64,000 nucleotides of DNA from Maridesulfovibrio sp050916235 (GTDB lineage Bacteria; Desulfobacterota; Desulfovibrionia; Desulfovibrionales; Desulfovibrionaceae). A program made the position numbers and the translations under genes. Positions 19,851 to 28,918 of this stretch are shown piece after piece. Numbering within the stretch: position 1 is the first letter of the stretch; each line of letters opens with the position of its first letter. The notes beneath the pieces are model-generated. The model was given only the letters and a program-made list of their open reading frames with translations, did no database searches and was not told the origin of the DNA. The stretch spans positions 1,612,001 through 1,676,000 of the forward strand of contig NZ_CP104854.1 of assembly GCF_050916235.1 (NCBI RefSeq). The letters are read 5' to 3'.

Positions 19851-21644
19851 CTACCCCTTTCTGGAAAACAACCGCCCGGTTTCCGCAGCAGGATCGTCGA
19901 GGTCAAAATTAAAAGTACTTTCGAAGGTGTCGACCAGCTCACGTTTTACTTCAAGCTCCAATTCAGTTCTCGGACTCGGTTCCGGGAGAAGGGGCGGCAG
20001 CGAGCTCTCCTGAATCAGATAGGAGCTGACTCCGCTCTCGACAACCGTGTCGTTCACATCCTGCCAGCTCGGAAACAGTCCTTCCTCTTCATCTTCCAGA
20101 ACCTCCTTGACCTTATCCGGTTCTGCTATCAGTGCATCGTAAAACTTGTCCGAATCGAACCAGAGAACATTGTCTTCCTCGGCCTCACGCAACCCCATCC
20201 ATTCGAGGTCGACAATCCTGTCTTCCACAGGCTTGCGCCAGAGATCGGCAAACCCTTCCTTGAACAGGTCTTCCGAAGGCAGAATCGTCTTACGCAGGTC
20301 GTTGTAGGCATCTGTGACCAGTCCCACGTTTTTTTCCATTTCGCCGATGGCACTGACCACGGTAAGGGGTAATGTATCCCCGAAATTTTCCTCAAGATTC
20401 ACAAGGACCCTGCCACGGTCCAGAGCGAATTCACCCGGAGCACGGGTTTCGGTTGTCCCGTTGACAACCATCACCGAATCAGCCCCCGGACTCGCAGTCA
20501 CGTTCAGGGCCAGCGCTTCAAGTCCGCTTCCGGGCTCAAGCACAAGCCGTTCGCCGATCTTGGGATCGACCGCACTTATGGCCACGGCCTTGCCGTCTAT
20601 CAGGTAGTATCCGTCACCTGTATAGACCGGGGAAACCAGTTTTGCATCAACCAGTTTCGCAGTGACTTTTGCAGAAGTTCCACCGGCGGCATTGTCGATG
20701 CGGTCCAGCACGGTCTGCCAGGTGTCGCCATCCTCCACCATGAAGTCTATTGTTCCCGACTCCGTACCGATTGAATAGCCAATGGAATGAGTTCCGGCGG
20801 AAATTGTCGTCTCTGCATTCACATCAAAGGCCTTGGAAAGATACTGCGTGGGAGAACCGGCCACGGTACCCGACAGAGCGTAACGGGCTTCCCTGGCAGG
20901 GCTGATCGGCTTTTCTGTGGCATACAACTTAAGGTAGGAAATAAGATGGCCGCTGGTGTCGCTGAATGAGAGAAGATTTGCGGCAGTAAGGTCCTGCGGG
21001 TCGTCTCCGCGATTTTCCGCGGTAACGGCGTAGACGGTATTTACGGAAAAGGCCAGGGCGGACCCGGTTCCGAGAAGATCATCAAGATTAGCCCCGGGGA
21101 CATTCTGCCTGATTACGCGGGCCTGCACAGGAAGCACACTGTTATTTACCACGTCCCGAACAGCTTCCAGCACCGCATCATTGTCCATGCCGGAAGTCAG
21201 TTCCACCTCAAGGTTCTTTTTTGTCCCCCCAAGTGAAACATCAAACTTGTAAATCCCAGCATCAAGACTGTTGAGGGCTTCACCGGTGAAGCCACGGGAG
21301 TAGTAGCGGTAATACCGCTGTACGTCATCCTTGGGAGTTATTGTGGAATTGACCTTTCCGTCCAGTTCCGGGTCATTGACCACCAGACGGGCATCACTCA
21401 GGCCGAAGCCGTCTGAAGGCCAGCGGAAGGCCCCCAGAGCATCACTCAGGGAACGCACCTTGGACTGCACGTCCATTGCGAGGGATGGTGCGGTCAGTTC
21501 ATAACGGTTTTTGAGCGCGGCACGGCTGAAGCGGTCTGCCCAGTAGGAATCCGGGAAGACCTGCTTAAGCGGGTCGGACTTCTGAGTTGAGTCCGCCTTG
21601 AGTATCAGGTTGCTGCCGTCCAGCGTCAGGTCCGCCACACCCAT
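19851..21644 (-). CDS. Probable FliD-like flagellar hook-associated protein
   Basis: About 597 residues. The middle shows the repeat style of hook-associated protein 2 (SIGTESGTIDFMVEDGDTWQ; IDNAAGGTSAKVTAKL), and a FliD_C-like helix appears near the end (VGLVTDAYNDLRKTIL). No single diagnostic motif is certain, so the product is tentative. The C-terminal 60 residues are acidic and Pro-rich. I chose ATG 21644 (GGAG just upstream); an in-frame TTG at 21668 is also possible. Either start overlaps the end of truA by 80-104 bases. FliJ and MotE genes lie upstream. Confidence 0.55.
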   Translation of the reverse strand: MGVADLTLDGSNLILKADSTQKSDPLKQVFPDSYWADRFSRAALKNRYELTAPSLAMDVQSKVRSLSDALGAFRWPSDGFGLSDARLVVNDPELDGKVNSTITPKDDVQRYYRYYSRGFTGEALNSLDAGIYKFDVSLGGTKKNLEVELTSGMDNDAVLEAVRDVVNNSVLPVQARVIRQNVPGANLDDLLGTGSALAFSVNTVYAVTAENRGDDPQDLTAANLLSFSDTSGHLISYLKLYATEKPISPAREARYALSGTVAGSPTQYLSKAFDVNAETTISAGTHSIGYSIGTESGTIDFMVEDGDTWQTVLDRIDNAAGGTSAKVTAKLVDAKLVSPVYTGDGYYLIDGKAVAISAVDPKIGERLVLEPGSGLEALALNVTASPGADSVMVVNGTTETRAPGEFALDRGRVLVNLEENFGDTLPLTVVSAIGEMEKNVGLVTDAYNDLRKTILPSEDLFKEGFADLWRKPVEDRIVDLEWMGLREAEEDNVLWFDSDKFYDALIAEPDKVKEVLEDEEEGLFPSWQDVNDTVVESGVSSYLIQESSLPPLLPEPSPRTELELEVKRELVDTFESTFNFDLDDPAAETGRLFSRKG

Positions 21645-22389
21645 TTTCTCCGTAGTAGACACCCTCAAGGCACAGTCCCTGTGCAGGGGCTGTGGCAGGG
21701 GCGAGAGTTCTGTCCTTCATCTGTAATAAAGATCGGACAGAATCGGGCTCGGCTTTACCCCGGCCGATCTCCACAAGGCAACCGATCATATTCCGGACCA
21801 TCTGCTTGAGAAACCCGGACCCGCAGACCCGCAGCAGGATCTCATGTTCCGTTTCGCCGGACTGCCTGCTGAATTCAAAGATTGTGCGCACGGTTGAACT
21901 TACAGTGGTTCCTGTATTCTGGAAGGAAGCAAAATCATGTTCGCCCTGAAAAAAAGCCATTCCCCGATCAAGCGCATCCAGATCAAGGGGGCCGCATTTC
22001 CAGACAAAACGCCTGCGCCAGGGCAGGAAGAAGCTGTTATTCAGCCACAGCGAATAAGTATAGGACTTTCGGAGAGCACTGAAACGGGAGTGAAATTCAT
22101 CGGAAACATGCTCGCAATCCAGCACGGTAATATCATCCGGGAGCAACGAATTGAGGGCCTGCTGCCAGGGAACTGAAGCTCTGCGGGCATCAACGTCAAA
22201 ATGGACCACCTGTCCGAGGGCGTGTACCCCGCTGTCGGTGCGCCCGGAACCGTGTGCCCGCACCGGACTGCCGGTGATGCGTGCAATTGCGCCTTCAAGT
22301 TCACCCTGAACGGTTCGTACGCCGGACTGAAGCTGCCAGCCGCAAAAATCGGTGCCATCATAGGCGACTGTTATCTTTATTCTCTTCAC
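21565..22389 (-). CDS. truA: tRNA pseudouridine(38-40) synthase
   Basis: A 274-residue TruA that converts U38-U40 of tRNA anticodon stems to pseudouridine. The catalytic Asp52 is in GSGRTDSGVHALGQ. The canonical end is near GLCLEGVYY; about 28 extra residues (GENGCGGPDAG and on) run over the start of the next gene. This long overlap suggests coupling, or a recent loss of the original stop codon. Confidence 0.95.
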   Translation of the reverse strand: MKRIKITVAYDGTDFCGWQLQSGVRTVQGELEGAIARITGSPVRAHGSGRTDSGVHALGQVVHFDVDARRASVPWQQALNSLLPDDITVLDCEHVSDEFHSRFSALRKSYTYSLWLNNSFFLPWRRRFVWKCGPLDLDALDRGMAFFQGEHDFASFQNTGTTVSSTVRTIFEFSRQSGETEHEILLRVCGSGFLKQMVRNMIGCLVEIGRGKAEPDSVRSLLQMKDRTLAPATAPAQGLCLEGVYYGENGCGGPDAGRQQPDTQGGLNSEVRPA

Positions 22390-22400
22390 TGCAAAAACTT

Positions 22401-22431
22401 AGCGCAGAGACAGACCGGCCGTCTCTGCGCT
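22401..22431 (-). terminator. Hairpin between motE and truA
   Basis: AGCGCAGAGAC (22401-22411) and GTCTCTGCGCT (22421-22431) form a perfect 11-base stem. On the minus strand it is followed by AAGTTTTT, 12 bases before the truA ATG. It could end or attenuate the motE transcript. Confidence 0.65.
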
Positions 22432-22459
22432 TTCAACTGAAAAAATGTTAACGTCATGC

Positions 22460-23152
22460 TTAATTTGCTTCCAGAGGGGTCTGAAGCTTGGTCAGCGCTT
22501 CTGAGAGCTTGGCGGCTTTCTTGGGTTCTACCAATCCGAGGATGGCACCGGCGCTGCTGCCACGCATACCTGCCAGAATCTTGACGGCCAGATCAGTATC
22601 AAGCGACTCGATAACCTGAGCGGCACTCTTGGCCTTCATTGCGGTATAAACACCGACCAGATGCTTGATCTTGGCATCCTTGAGAACGTCGGCATCAGCA
22701 AGCATCTTCTTGAGCCTCTTTTCAAGAGCGGTAAGCTCTGCAAGCTTCTTATCCAGATTCTGTTCAAGAGTGCGCAGGGATCTCTCCTTGCGGGCCAGCT
22801 CGTCTTCCTTGGCCTTGAGTGCTTTCCAGTCGGCATCCGGCATTCCGGAAGGACGGGCAGCTTCCCTGGCGGCAGGAGCATCTGTCGCGCCTGCGGCCTT
22901 GGGCTCAGCGGCGATGGCCTTGGGAGTTTCCACCACATTGCGGACCACGCTGCTGTCAACAACTGCCTGAGCCGCCTTTTCCATAACTTTTCCGGCAGGA
23001 TTGCCCAGATCAAAACCAAGTGAGCCGATAAGGGAAAGCTTAAACAGCGCCAATAGGATAAGACAAAGAAGAATCTTAGAGATCTTTAGGTTGGAAACGA
23101 ATTGTTGCCATTTCGTCGTACTCTTTTTGCTCTTTGAGACTTTCTTCTTCAT
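22460..23152 (-). CDS. MotE-like flagellar motor-associated protein
   Basis: A 230-residue membrane-anchored protein: basic N-terminus, one membrane helix (about 28-48), an Ala/Pro-rich linker, a coiled coil (about 110-150) and a C-terminal MgtE_N-like helical domain (VYTAMKAKSAAQVIESL, KILAGMRGSSAGAILGL). This layout fits MotE, a chaperone of the motor protein MotC in other bacteria. The start lies inside the end of fliJ (77-base overlap). No clear ribosome site precedes the ATG, so coupling to fliJ is likely. Confidence 0.8.
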   Translation of the reverse strand: MKKKVSKSKKSTTKWQQFVSNLKISKILLCLILLALFKLSLIGSLGFDLGNPAGKVMEKAAQAVVDSSVVRNVVETPKAIAAEPKAAGATDAPAAREAARPSGMPDADWKALKAKEDELARKERSLRTLEQNLDKKLAELTALEKRLKKMLADADVLKDAKIKHLVGVYTAMKAKSAAQVIESLDTDLAVKILAGMRGSSAGAILGLVEPKKAAKLSEALTKLQTPLEAN

Positions 23153-23513
23153 AGTATTTCTTCGCCTGGTTCTCTTTGAGTTTTTCCAGAAGTTTCCGTT
23201 CTTTTGACTTATTGACCGCTTCTGTACGACATCTTTGCAAGTTAAGGGCCAGTTGCTTCAACCTGTTTTTGGCATTCTGCAGGTCCGTTTTCAGGGCATC
23301 ATCATACAGCCGCCACAGCCACATGCTGTTTGCGTCCAGGTTATCGTATTTCTGCTTCTGGTGGTCGACGATCTTCTTTTCAACAGCAAATACCGCCTGT
23401 TTCTGCTCCTGATGGAGCCGGCGTGCTTCAGCCAGAGCCATACTGGCCTGCTCTTCAGCCTGCTTTCTGAACTCCAGCACCTTTTCCAGTTTGAATACAA
23501 ACCGTTTCGGCAT
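23076..23513 (-). CDS. fliJ: Flagellar export protein FliJ
   Basis: A 145-residue, almost wholly helical coiled-coil protein that starts PKRFVFKLEKVLEFRKQAEE, the typical FliJ opening. FliJ is the stalk-like component of the flagellar type III export ATPase. The charged C-terminus (KYYEEESLKEQKEYDEMA) is also typical. It overlaps motE, and no fliI or fliH lies in the window. Confidence 0.85.
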   Translation of the reverse strand: MPKRFVFKLEKVLEFRKQAEEQASMALAEARRLHQEQKQAVFAVEKKIVDHQKQKYDNLDANSMWLWRLYDDALKTDLQNAKNRLKQLALNLQRCRTEAVNKSKERKLLEKLKENQAKKYYEEESLKEQKEYDEMATIRFQPKDL

Positions 23514-23531
23514 ATGTCAGTCCGGGGAGGA

Positions 23532-23696
23532 CTACTTTTTTTCTTCCGGTTTACCGGCCAGGCCGCAATAGCCTTTATCGCCATCGGCAAACCGCCACAT
23601 CATGCACATGGTTCCCTGACAGAATCTCATCTTGTCATCACTGGTCATGAGGTAGGGACAGAATTTGAATTTAGCTTCACTCTCAGAATAGAACAT
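23532..23696 (-). CDS. Small cysteine-containing protein, 54 residues
   Basis: MFYSESEAKFKFCPYLM begins the protein at ATG 23696, with AAGGGG six bases upstream; a frame from 23717 would read through that site. Four cysteines are arranged as FCPYL, FCQGTMCMMWR and GYCGLAG, suggesting a metal or Fe-S site. No family is assigned. It sits in the minus-strand run of the exported protein, this gene, fliJ and motE, with 10- and 18-base gaps. Confidence 0.7.
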   Translation of the reverse strand: MFYSESEAKFKFCPYLMTSDDKMRFCQGTMCMMWRFADGDKGYCGLAGKPEEKK

Positions 23697-23706
23697 CTTC
23701 AACCCC

Positions 23707-24927
23707 TTATAAATCATTCTGCACGAGGCGTGTGAAGATAAGACACTGCTTTCCCATGGTTTGCTTAACGTACTCCTTCACCAGCACCCCGATTCGTTCT
23801 TCCCGGGTAAACTTATCAGCGTACTTACCGTCGGCATAGACCTCTGGGAATTTGTCAGAAAGCACCGGATGCTTGCTGGCGTACTTTTCAACTTCTTTGG
23901 AATACTCGGAAATGCGAGCCTCAACTTCCTCTTCAGGCATGGACTCAATTGCCTTGACCTTCAAAGCCAATTCCTGCGGTTCCGGCAGATTCTCGGACTC
24001 CATTAAAGTGCTGAAGGCACGGGCAAAGCGCTGGCTGCCTTCAAAAATGTGTTTGGGCCGAACAACGTTAAGTCCTGCCCAGCCGGCACGCAGCCACTTG
24101 AACAGATAGTTGACGGTCTTTTCCGGATGCTCCCTGTCCTGAATATAAACGTAAACGGACATGGAGTCGTACATGAAGGTATCCATCCAGCCGATTCCAC
24201 CCTTGGTAAGGCCGGGGATGCCGCTGTAGAAATAATTCCACTGGTTGTCGTCAACCACCAGCCCCTTCATGCCCACTGTGGATTCATCCGCCTGTCTGGA
24301 TACGGACAGAAAGACATCCCTGCCTTCATATTTAAGAAGCACAAGCAGACGATTGAGATCGTAGCGATAATATGCACCGCCGAATGAATCCGGGGTATTA
24401 ACCTCAAATTCCTTGCCACGCCAGACTTTCGGAGTGTCACAGTCTCCGAGATATTTCCACGGCTGAGCCTTTTCGGCAATGAACTGGCTGTCAGGATACC
24501 ATCCGCTGACCCTGATTACTGACGGGTAGATGGCGTAGTTGGGAATATCGGGATTGTAGGTATACTCAAGAATGCGCTTCAGGTCGGCATTTACAGTCAT
24601 GCGCATGGCTGCCCCGTTAGCCGACTCGCGTTTGGGAAGATCAATAAGCTCATCTGTCGGAGCGGAATTATCCACGTAGCTGATCAGGCCTGCAACTCTG
24701 GCAGCTTCAAAAGAGCTTCCTTTACCGCTCAAGGTTGCAAAAAGATAATCAATTCCTTCGGCAACAGGTTTTGGAAGTGATACCTCCTTTTTCTCCTTCT
24801 TTTCGGAGAAAGAAGTGGAACACCAGCCGTTTACCGAATAAGATATTATAAAAAGAGCACTAACCAGTACCACTGCCAGGGCATGCAATGCGACTCGGCA
24901 GTTATCCCGGTCTAAAGAAATTTTCAT
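23707..24927 (-). CDS. Exported hypothetical protein
   Basis: About 406 residues. The N-terminus has a hydrophobic segment (about 13-32) ending VNGWC, a signal peptide or anchor; the Cys context does not fit a lipobox. The rest looks soluble with many aromatic residues (GGAYYRYDLNRLLVLLKYEG, QWNYFYSGIPGLTKGG). No domain is recognised. ATG 24927 has GGAAGGTGA upstream, better than the frame from 24981. It is first in the run that leads into fliJ. Confidence 0.8.
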   Translation of the reverse strand: MKISLDRDNCRVALHALAVVLVSALFIISYSVNGWCSTSFSEKKEKKEVSLPKPVAEGIDYLFATLSGKGSSFEAARVAGLISYVDNSAPTDELIDLPKRESANGAAMRMTVNADLKRILEYTYNPDIPNYAIYPSVIRVSGWYPDSQFIAEKAQPWKYLGDCDTPKVWRGKEFEVNTPDSFGGAYYRYDLNRLLVLLKYEGRDVFLSVSRQADESTVGMKGLVVDDNQWNYFYSGIPGLTKGGIGWMDTFMYDSMSVYVYIQDREHPEKTVNYLFKWLRAGWAGLNVVRPKHIFEGSQRFARAFSTLMESENLPEPQELALKVKAIESMPEEEVEARISEYSKEVEKYASKHPVLSDKFPEVYADGKYADKFTREERIGVLVKEYVKQTMGKQCLIFTRLVQNDL

Positions 24928-25195
24928 ATTTATCACCTTCCTGCGTAAATTTCCGCAGGTTATTTTCATTTGTCTCTCCAATGTATTTATGCACTAATTT
25001 AAGTCTTGGCAAGCCTGCCCCGGAAAGCCCGTGATTCGCCGTATTCTGCCATTAATTTGCATCATATATTGCAATTGAGATGCCTTAATTATTCTTTGCC
25101 AGTATTCATGGACCATACAGCCCTGAGCATCCATTCCTGACAACTGCCTTGTCAAAAATCATTACTCATTCCCCCACCAGCCACAGCAACGACAT
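24928..25195. other. Intergenic stretch, no gene seen
   Basis: AT-rich leader of the exported protein gene on the minus strand. Only the ferredoxin terminator lies at its right edge. No RNA gene or convincing repeat is seen. Confidence 0.5.
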
Positions 25196-25218
25196 AAAAA
25201 AAGACGCCCGAAGGCGCC
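25196..25218 (-). terminator. Intrinsic terminator of the ferredoxin gene
   Basis: On the minus strand GGCGCC-TTCG-GGCGTC (25218-25203) forms a stem with a UUCG loop and one G-U pair, followed by seven T's. Confidence 0.92.
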
Positions 25219-25244
25219 TTCTGTAATTGCGTTAACAACCTATT

Positions 25245-25436
25245 CTATTCAATCGATATGCACTCAACAGGGCATGAATCAATGGACTCCTGCACGCAGT
25301 CAAGGTCTACCGCATCAGGTTTTATCACTTCGGCCTTTTCTCCATCGGAATCCAAAGCAAATACCTCTGGGCAAAGTTCAACGCAGGTTTCGCAGCCAAT
25401 ACACTCGACCTGATCAATCACAACCTTTTCAGCCAT
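25245..25436 (-). CDS. Ferredoxin, [4Fe-4S], D. gigas type
   Basis: A 63-residue small electron carrier. Cys12, Cys15, Cys18 and Cys55 (ECIGCETC and DSCPVE) are the expected cluster ligands. Cys22 and Cys47 correspond to the pair that forms a disulfide in D. gigas ferredoxin. An extra Cys59 is present. The single-cluster pattern, not the 2x[4Fe-4S] one, is a Desulfovibrio-like trait. It has its own terminator and an AT-rich upstream region containing TATTATATGTATAAT-like sequence on the minus strand. Confidence 0.95.
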   Translation of the reverse strand: MAEKVVIDQVECIGCETCVELCPEVFALDSDGEKAEVIKPDAVDLDCVQESIDSCPVECISIE

Positions 25437-25972
25437 AATCTGCCTCCAGAACGTTGGATTTCATTATACATATAATACACGGCAAAACTTAAGCACAAAC
25501 CCGTACGTGTTTGCAAGAAATTCTTCACACCAGACCAGATCCTGAACGACCAGAGAGTACCCCCTCTCCTCCACATTCAGTCCGTGATTCCCATGTATTG
25601 GGCATGCCTTTCTATAATCCCATCAAATTTTATGTTATTTTGATGGCCTTCAGGAAACATTATAATTTCTTTGCATCTCTCTCCAATACAGCTGACCTTT
25701 TTGGGAAACAACAAATACAGCTGTTCCGGTAAAAAAACAAATGCATGTTTCATACAATCAGCCTTTCAGAGTACCCGCAGTCTCTCCCAATCATTTGCCT
25801 GATCCACGGAAACGAATCCATGCTAAGCCGCTCTTCATTGTTAGCAAGACTCTTTTCCTCGGAAGAAAATAAATCTCAGCCATGATGCCTGCTCCGGCCA
25901 ATGCCGCCTCCAAGGGTTTTATTCTCAAAGCCTGTTTCACATCTTCCAATCATATAGCACACCGCAGCCAAG
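25437..25972. other. Intergenic stretch between ferredoxin and the liv operon
   Basis: About 540 bases without a supported gene. A 73-codon plus-strand frame (25511-25732) has no ribosome site or recognisable content. The left end is the ferredoxin leader. No tRNA or repeat is seen. Confidence 0.5.
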
Positions 25973-26006
25973 AAAAAAATCCCCTGCGACACTTATCGCA
26001 GGGGAT
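25973..26006 (-). terminator. Intrinsic terminator of the liv operon
   Basis: ATCCCCTGCGA (25979-25989) and TCGCAGGGGAT (25996-26006) pair perfectly over 11 bases. On the minus strand seven T's follow. Confidence 0.92.
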
Positions 26007-26031
26007 TCTTTAACACATGGCTTCGGACGCT

Positions 26032-26745
26032 TTATTCGCCGAGGTATGCTTTCTGAATATCAGGATTGTTAAGCAACTTGCTAGCTTCATCTTCAAGAAC
26101 CACACTTCCGGTCTCCAGAACATAGCCCCTGTGAGCCATGCTCAGAGCAACCTTGGCATTCTGTTCCACGAGGATGATGGTTGTTCCGAGCTTGTTGATT
26201 TCCTCAATGATTTCAAAAATCTGTTTTACGATCAATGGAGCAAGGCCCAGCGACGGTTCATCAAGAAGAAGAACCTTAGGACGGCTCATTAAGGCTCGTC
26301 CGATGGCAAGCATCTGCTGCTCCCCTCCGGAAAGAGTCCCCCCGGCCTGCTTGCGTCTTTCACGCAGAATAGGGAACATGTTGAAAACTCTCTCCATGTC
26401 ATCTGCGATTTCCTTGTCCTTACGGAAGAAGGCTCCCATATCGAGATTTTCTTCGATGGTCAGACGCGGAAAGATTCTGCGGCCTTCGGGAACCTGACAC
26501 AGCCCCATGGGCGGAAGATTGTCCGAACTGACTTTATTAATGCATTCTCCGCGATAAAAAATCTCACCGGAAGTAGCTTTTACGATGTTGCAGATTGTCA
26601 TCAGGGTGGTACTTTTACCAGCTCCGTTGGCCCCGATAATGGAGACAATCTCGCCTTCCCTGACCTTGATGTTGATTCCTTTCAGCGCCTTGATGCTGCC
26701 ATATCCAGAATGGACATCACGAAGTTCTAATATTGTATCTGACAT
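26032..26745 (-). CDS. livF: Branched-chain amino acid ABC transporter, ATP-binding protein LivF
   Basis: A 237-residue ABC ATPase. Walker A is GANGAGKST, the signature is LSGGEQQMLAIGRALM and Walker B is VLLLDEPSLGLAP. The LivF-type ending VLEDEASKLLNNPDIQKAYLG is present. It powers uptake of branched-chain amino acids at the inner membrane with LivG. It is last in the operon, three bases after livM, with a terminator downstream. Confidence 0.96.
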   Translation of the reverse strand: MSDTILELRDVHSGYGSIKALKGINIKVREGEIVSIIGANGAGKSTTLMTICNIVKATSGEIFYRGECINKVSSDNLPPMGLCQVPEGRRIFPRLTIEENLDMGAFFRKDKEIADDMERVFNMFPILRERRKQAGGTLSGGEQQMLAIGRALMSRPKVLLLDEPSLGLAPLIVKQIFEIIEEINKLGTTIILVEQNAKVALSMAHRGYVLETGSVVLEDEASKLLNNPDIQKAYLGE

Positions 26746-26748
26746 GGC

Positions 26749-27969
26749 TTAATCCTTTTTGTCTGCCTTCATTCTGCGTTTGGGCGGCAGTAAACCCTGC
26801 GGCCTGAAGAGCATCATAAGCGTCATGACGCCACCGAATACCAGCATGCGGTACAATTCAAAATCACGGAATATTTCCGGCAGGGCAATCAGAGCCAGGG
26901 CTCCGAGAATAACACCGGGAATGGACCCCATACCGCCAAGAACAACCATGGACAGAACCATGGCCGACTCAAGGAAGGTAAAAGATTCAGGACTTACAAA
27001 ACGCATGCGTGCGGCATAAAAAGCCCCGGCCATACCGCCGAAGCAGGCACCCGTGCAATAGGCCAGCAGCTTTGTGTAAAAAGTCGGAATTCCCATGACT
27101 TCCGCTGCTGTCTCATCCTCACGGATGGCTTCCCAGGCACGGCCTATACGGGAATGGTTCAACCGGTAGACGGCGATAATGGTAAACACAACCAGAGCAA
27201 GGACAACATAATATACAAAAGTAAGCTTTTTGAGCCAGATGTGCTCGAAAGTAAACCCGTTGGCAAAGTCAGGCCAGTACATGCCCGGAGCCTTGATCGC
27301 GGTGATACCGTTGGGACCGTTGGTCAGGCTCATCCAGTTATTGAGGACCATACGGACGATTTCGGCAAAACCGAGAGTTACAATGGCGAGGTAGTCCCCG
27401 CGCATCCTCATGGAGCAGTAACCGATAATACAGGCACCCAGTCCCGCAACGGCAGCGCTGAGCGGCAGGCAGATCCAGAATGATATATTGTAAGAGACAG
27501 AAAGCAATGCATAGGTATAAGCGCCAAGGCCGTAGAAAGCGATATACCCAAGGTCAAGCATACCGGCCAAGCCGACAACCACATTAAGGCCAAGGCCAAG
27601 GCAGACATAGATCATGCAGTTGATGGCCACGTCCTGCGCATAGCGACCGAACAGGTGCGGATACGCAATTGCGAAAGCCATGATGGCAAGTACCCATATG
27701 GTGGCAGGCATGGCTGATGCTGCCTTGCCCACACCACCGACAGCAGCACCGGCCGGCTTGGTAAAGAACTTAAAGGCTCCGATGCTGTTAAGCTGATAAA
27801 TTACCAGAATGAACGAACACCCAAGTGCAATCTTCCACCACAGGGAAAAAGTGGCGGCAACCTCCAATCCTTCAGGCTTGATCCCGATCAGGGGCCAGAG
27901 CAGGACGAACAGCCAGATCATCCCCACGCCTAAAGAAGTCCAGTGCTTTTTAAACTCTGGTATCGTCAA
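26749..27969 (-). CDS. livM: Branched-chain amino acid ABC transporter, permease LivM
   Basis: A 406-residue integral membrane protein with about ten hydrophobic segments. It carries the LivM cytoplasmic loop GRAWEAIREDETAAEVMGI and the N-terminal extension usual in LivM. The start overlaps the end of livH by 20 bases. It forms the membrane channel with LivH. Confidence 0.95.
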   Translation of the reverse strand: MTIPEFKKHWTSLGVGMIWLFVLLWPLIGIKPEGLEVAATFSLWWKIALGCSFILVIYQLNSIGAFKFFTKPAGAAVGGVGKAASAMPATIWVLAIMAFAIAYPHLFGRYAQDVAINCMIYVCLGLGLNVVVGLAGMLDLGYIAFYGLGAYTYALLSVSYNISFWICLPLSAAVAGLGACIIGYCSMRMRGDYLAIVTLGFAEIVRMVLNNWMSLTNGPNGITAIKAPGMYWPDFANGFTFEHIWLKKLTFVYYVVLALVVFTIIAVYRLNHSRIGRAWEAIREDETAAEVMGIPTFYTKLLAYCTGACFGGMAGAFYAARMRFVSPESFTFLESAMVLSMVVLGGMGSIPGVILGALALIALPEIFRDFELYRMLVFGGVMTLMMLFRPQGLLPPKRRMKADKKD

Positions 27970-28852
27970 CGTTCTCTCCCATGATTCCTGAAGGTCTGAA
28001 ATAAAGCACCCCGATGAGGATTACGAACGCGAACACGTCCTTATATTCCCCGGAGATGTACCCAGCAGCAAAAATCTCAACCATACCGATGATGAAACCG
28101 CCGATCATGGCACCGGTGATATTGCCGATTCCGCCGAGAACCGCGGCTGCAAACGCCTTGATCCCGGGTACAAAGCCCATATCATATCGGACCGACCCGT
28201 AATAAAGGCCGACCATGATTCCGGCGGCTGCGGCAAGCCCAGCACCGATCGCGAAGGTCAGGCTGATGATACGGTTGGAGTTGATTCCAACCAGGGCGGA
28301 CATAATCTTGTCCTGAGCAGTTGACCGCATGGCCTTGCCAATGCGGGTTTTAAAAACCAGAAAATTGAGTGCAACCAGCAGAAATGCAGTAAGACTGACA
28401 ATGAACAGCTGCATGTAGGAAAGCATTACGGAACCGAATTCAAAACCGCCCTGAGTGATTTCACTCGGATAAGCCTTGTCATAAACACCCTGAGTGAGCA
28501 TCAGCCCGTTCTGCAGGAAGATGGACATACCCAGAGCCGAAAGCAGTACAGAAAGCCTGGACGAGCTGCGCAAAGGTTTATAGGCGACTTTCTCCACAGC
28601 CATAGCCAGCATTGCGCAGTATGCCATGGCCAGAATGAGTGATCCGGACAGGCAGACCCAGACCGGGGCTCCCTGAGAGAGCAGGTAGCTCATGAAGATC
28701 ACACCGACATAACCGCCAGCCGCGAAAAACTCCCCGTGTGCGAAGTTGATGAGCTGGATGATTCCGTACACCATGGTATACCCCAGTGCGATCAGCGCAT
28801 AGACGCTTCCCAGGGTTATACCGTTGATGAGTTGCTGAAAAAAATATTCCAT
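27950..28852 (-). CDS. livH: Branched-chain amino acid ABC transporter, permease LivH
   Basis: A 300-residue inner-membrane permease. It opens QQLINGITLGSVYALIALGY and contains GKAMRSTAQDKIMSALVGI, both typical of LivH. It has about eight membrane segments. It follows livK after a 66-base gap that holds a strong hairpin, and overlaps livM. Confidence 0.95.
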   Translation of the reverse strand: MEYFFQQLINGITLGSVYALIALGYTMVYGIIQLINFAHGEFFAAGGYVGVIFMSYLLSQGAPVWVCLSGSLILAMAYCAMLAMAVEKVAYKPLRSSSRLSVLLSALGMSIFLQNGLMLTQGVYDKAYPSEITQGGFEFGSVMLSYMQLFIVSLTAFLLVALNFLVFKTRIGKAMRSTAQDKIMSALVGINSNRIISLTFAIGAGLAAAAGIMVGLYYGSVRYDMGFVPGIKAFAAAVLGGIGNITGAMIGGFIIGMVEIFAAGYISGEYKDVFAFVILIGVLYFRPSGIMGENVDDTRV

Positions 28853-28876
28853 GTAGTTCCGGGGGCTGTGCGTAAA

Positions 28877-28902
28877 GGCCCCTGCCCTTTAAGGCAGGGG
28901 CC
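28877..28902 (-). other. Hairpin between livK and livH
   Basis: GGCCCCTGCC (28877-28886) and GGCAGGGGCC (28893-28902) form a perfect 10-base stem directly after the livK stop. Only three T's follow on the minus strand. Partial termination or 3' stabilisation of livK mRNA would raise the binding protein above the permeases, as in many binding-protein operons; this is inferred. Confidence 0.7.
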
Positions 28903-28918
28903 GACATTACTTGGACTT

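Noticed and set aside
25511..25732. 73-codon plus-strand frame in the gap after ferredoxin
   Set aside because: No ribosome site and no family resemblance.
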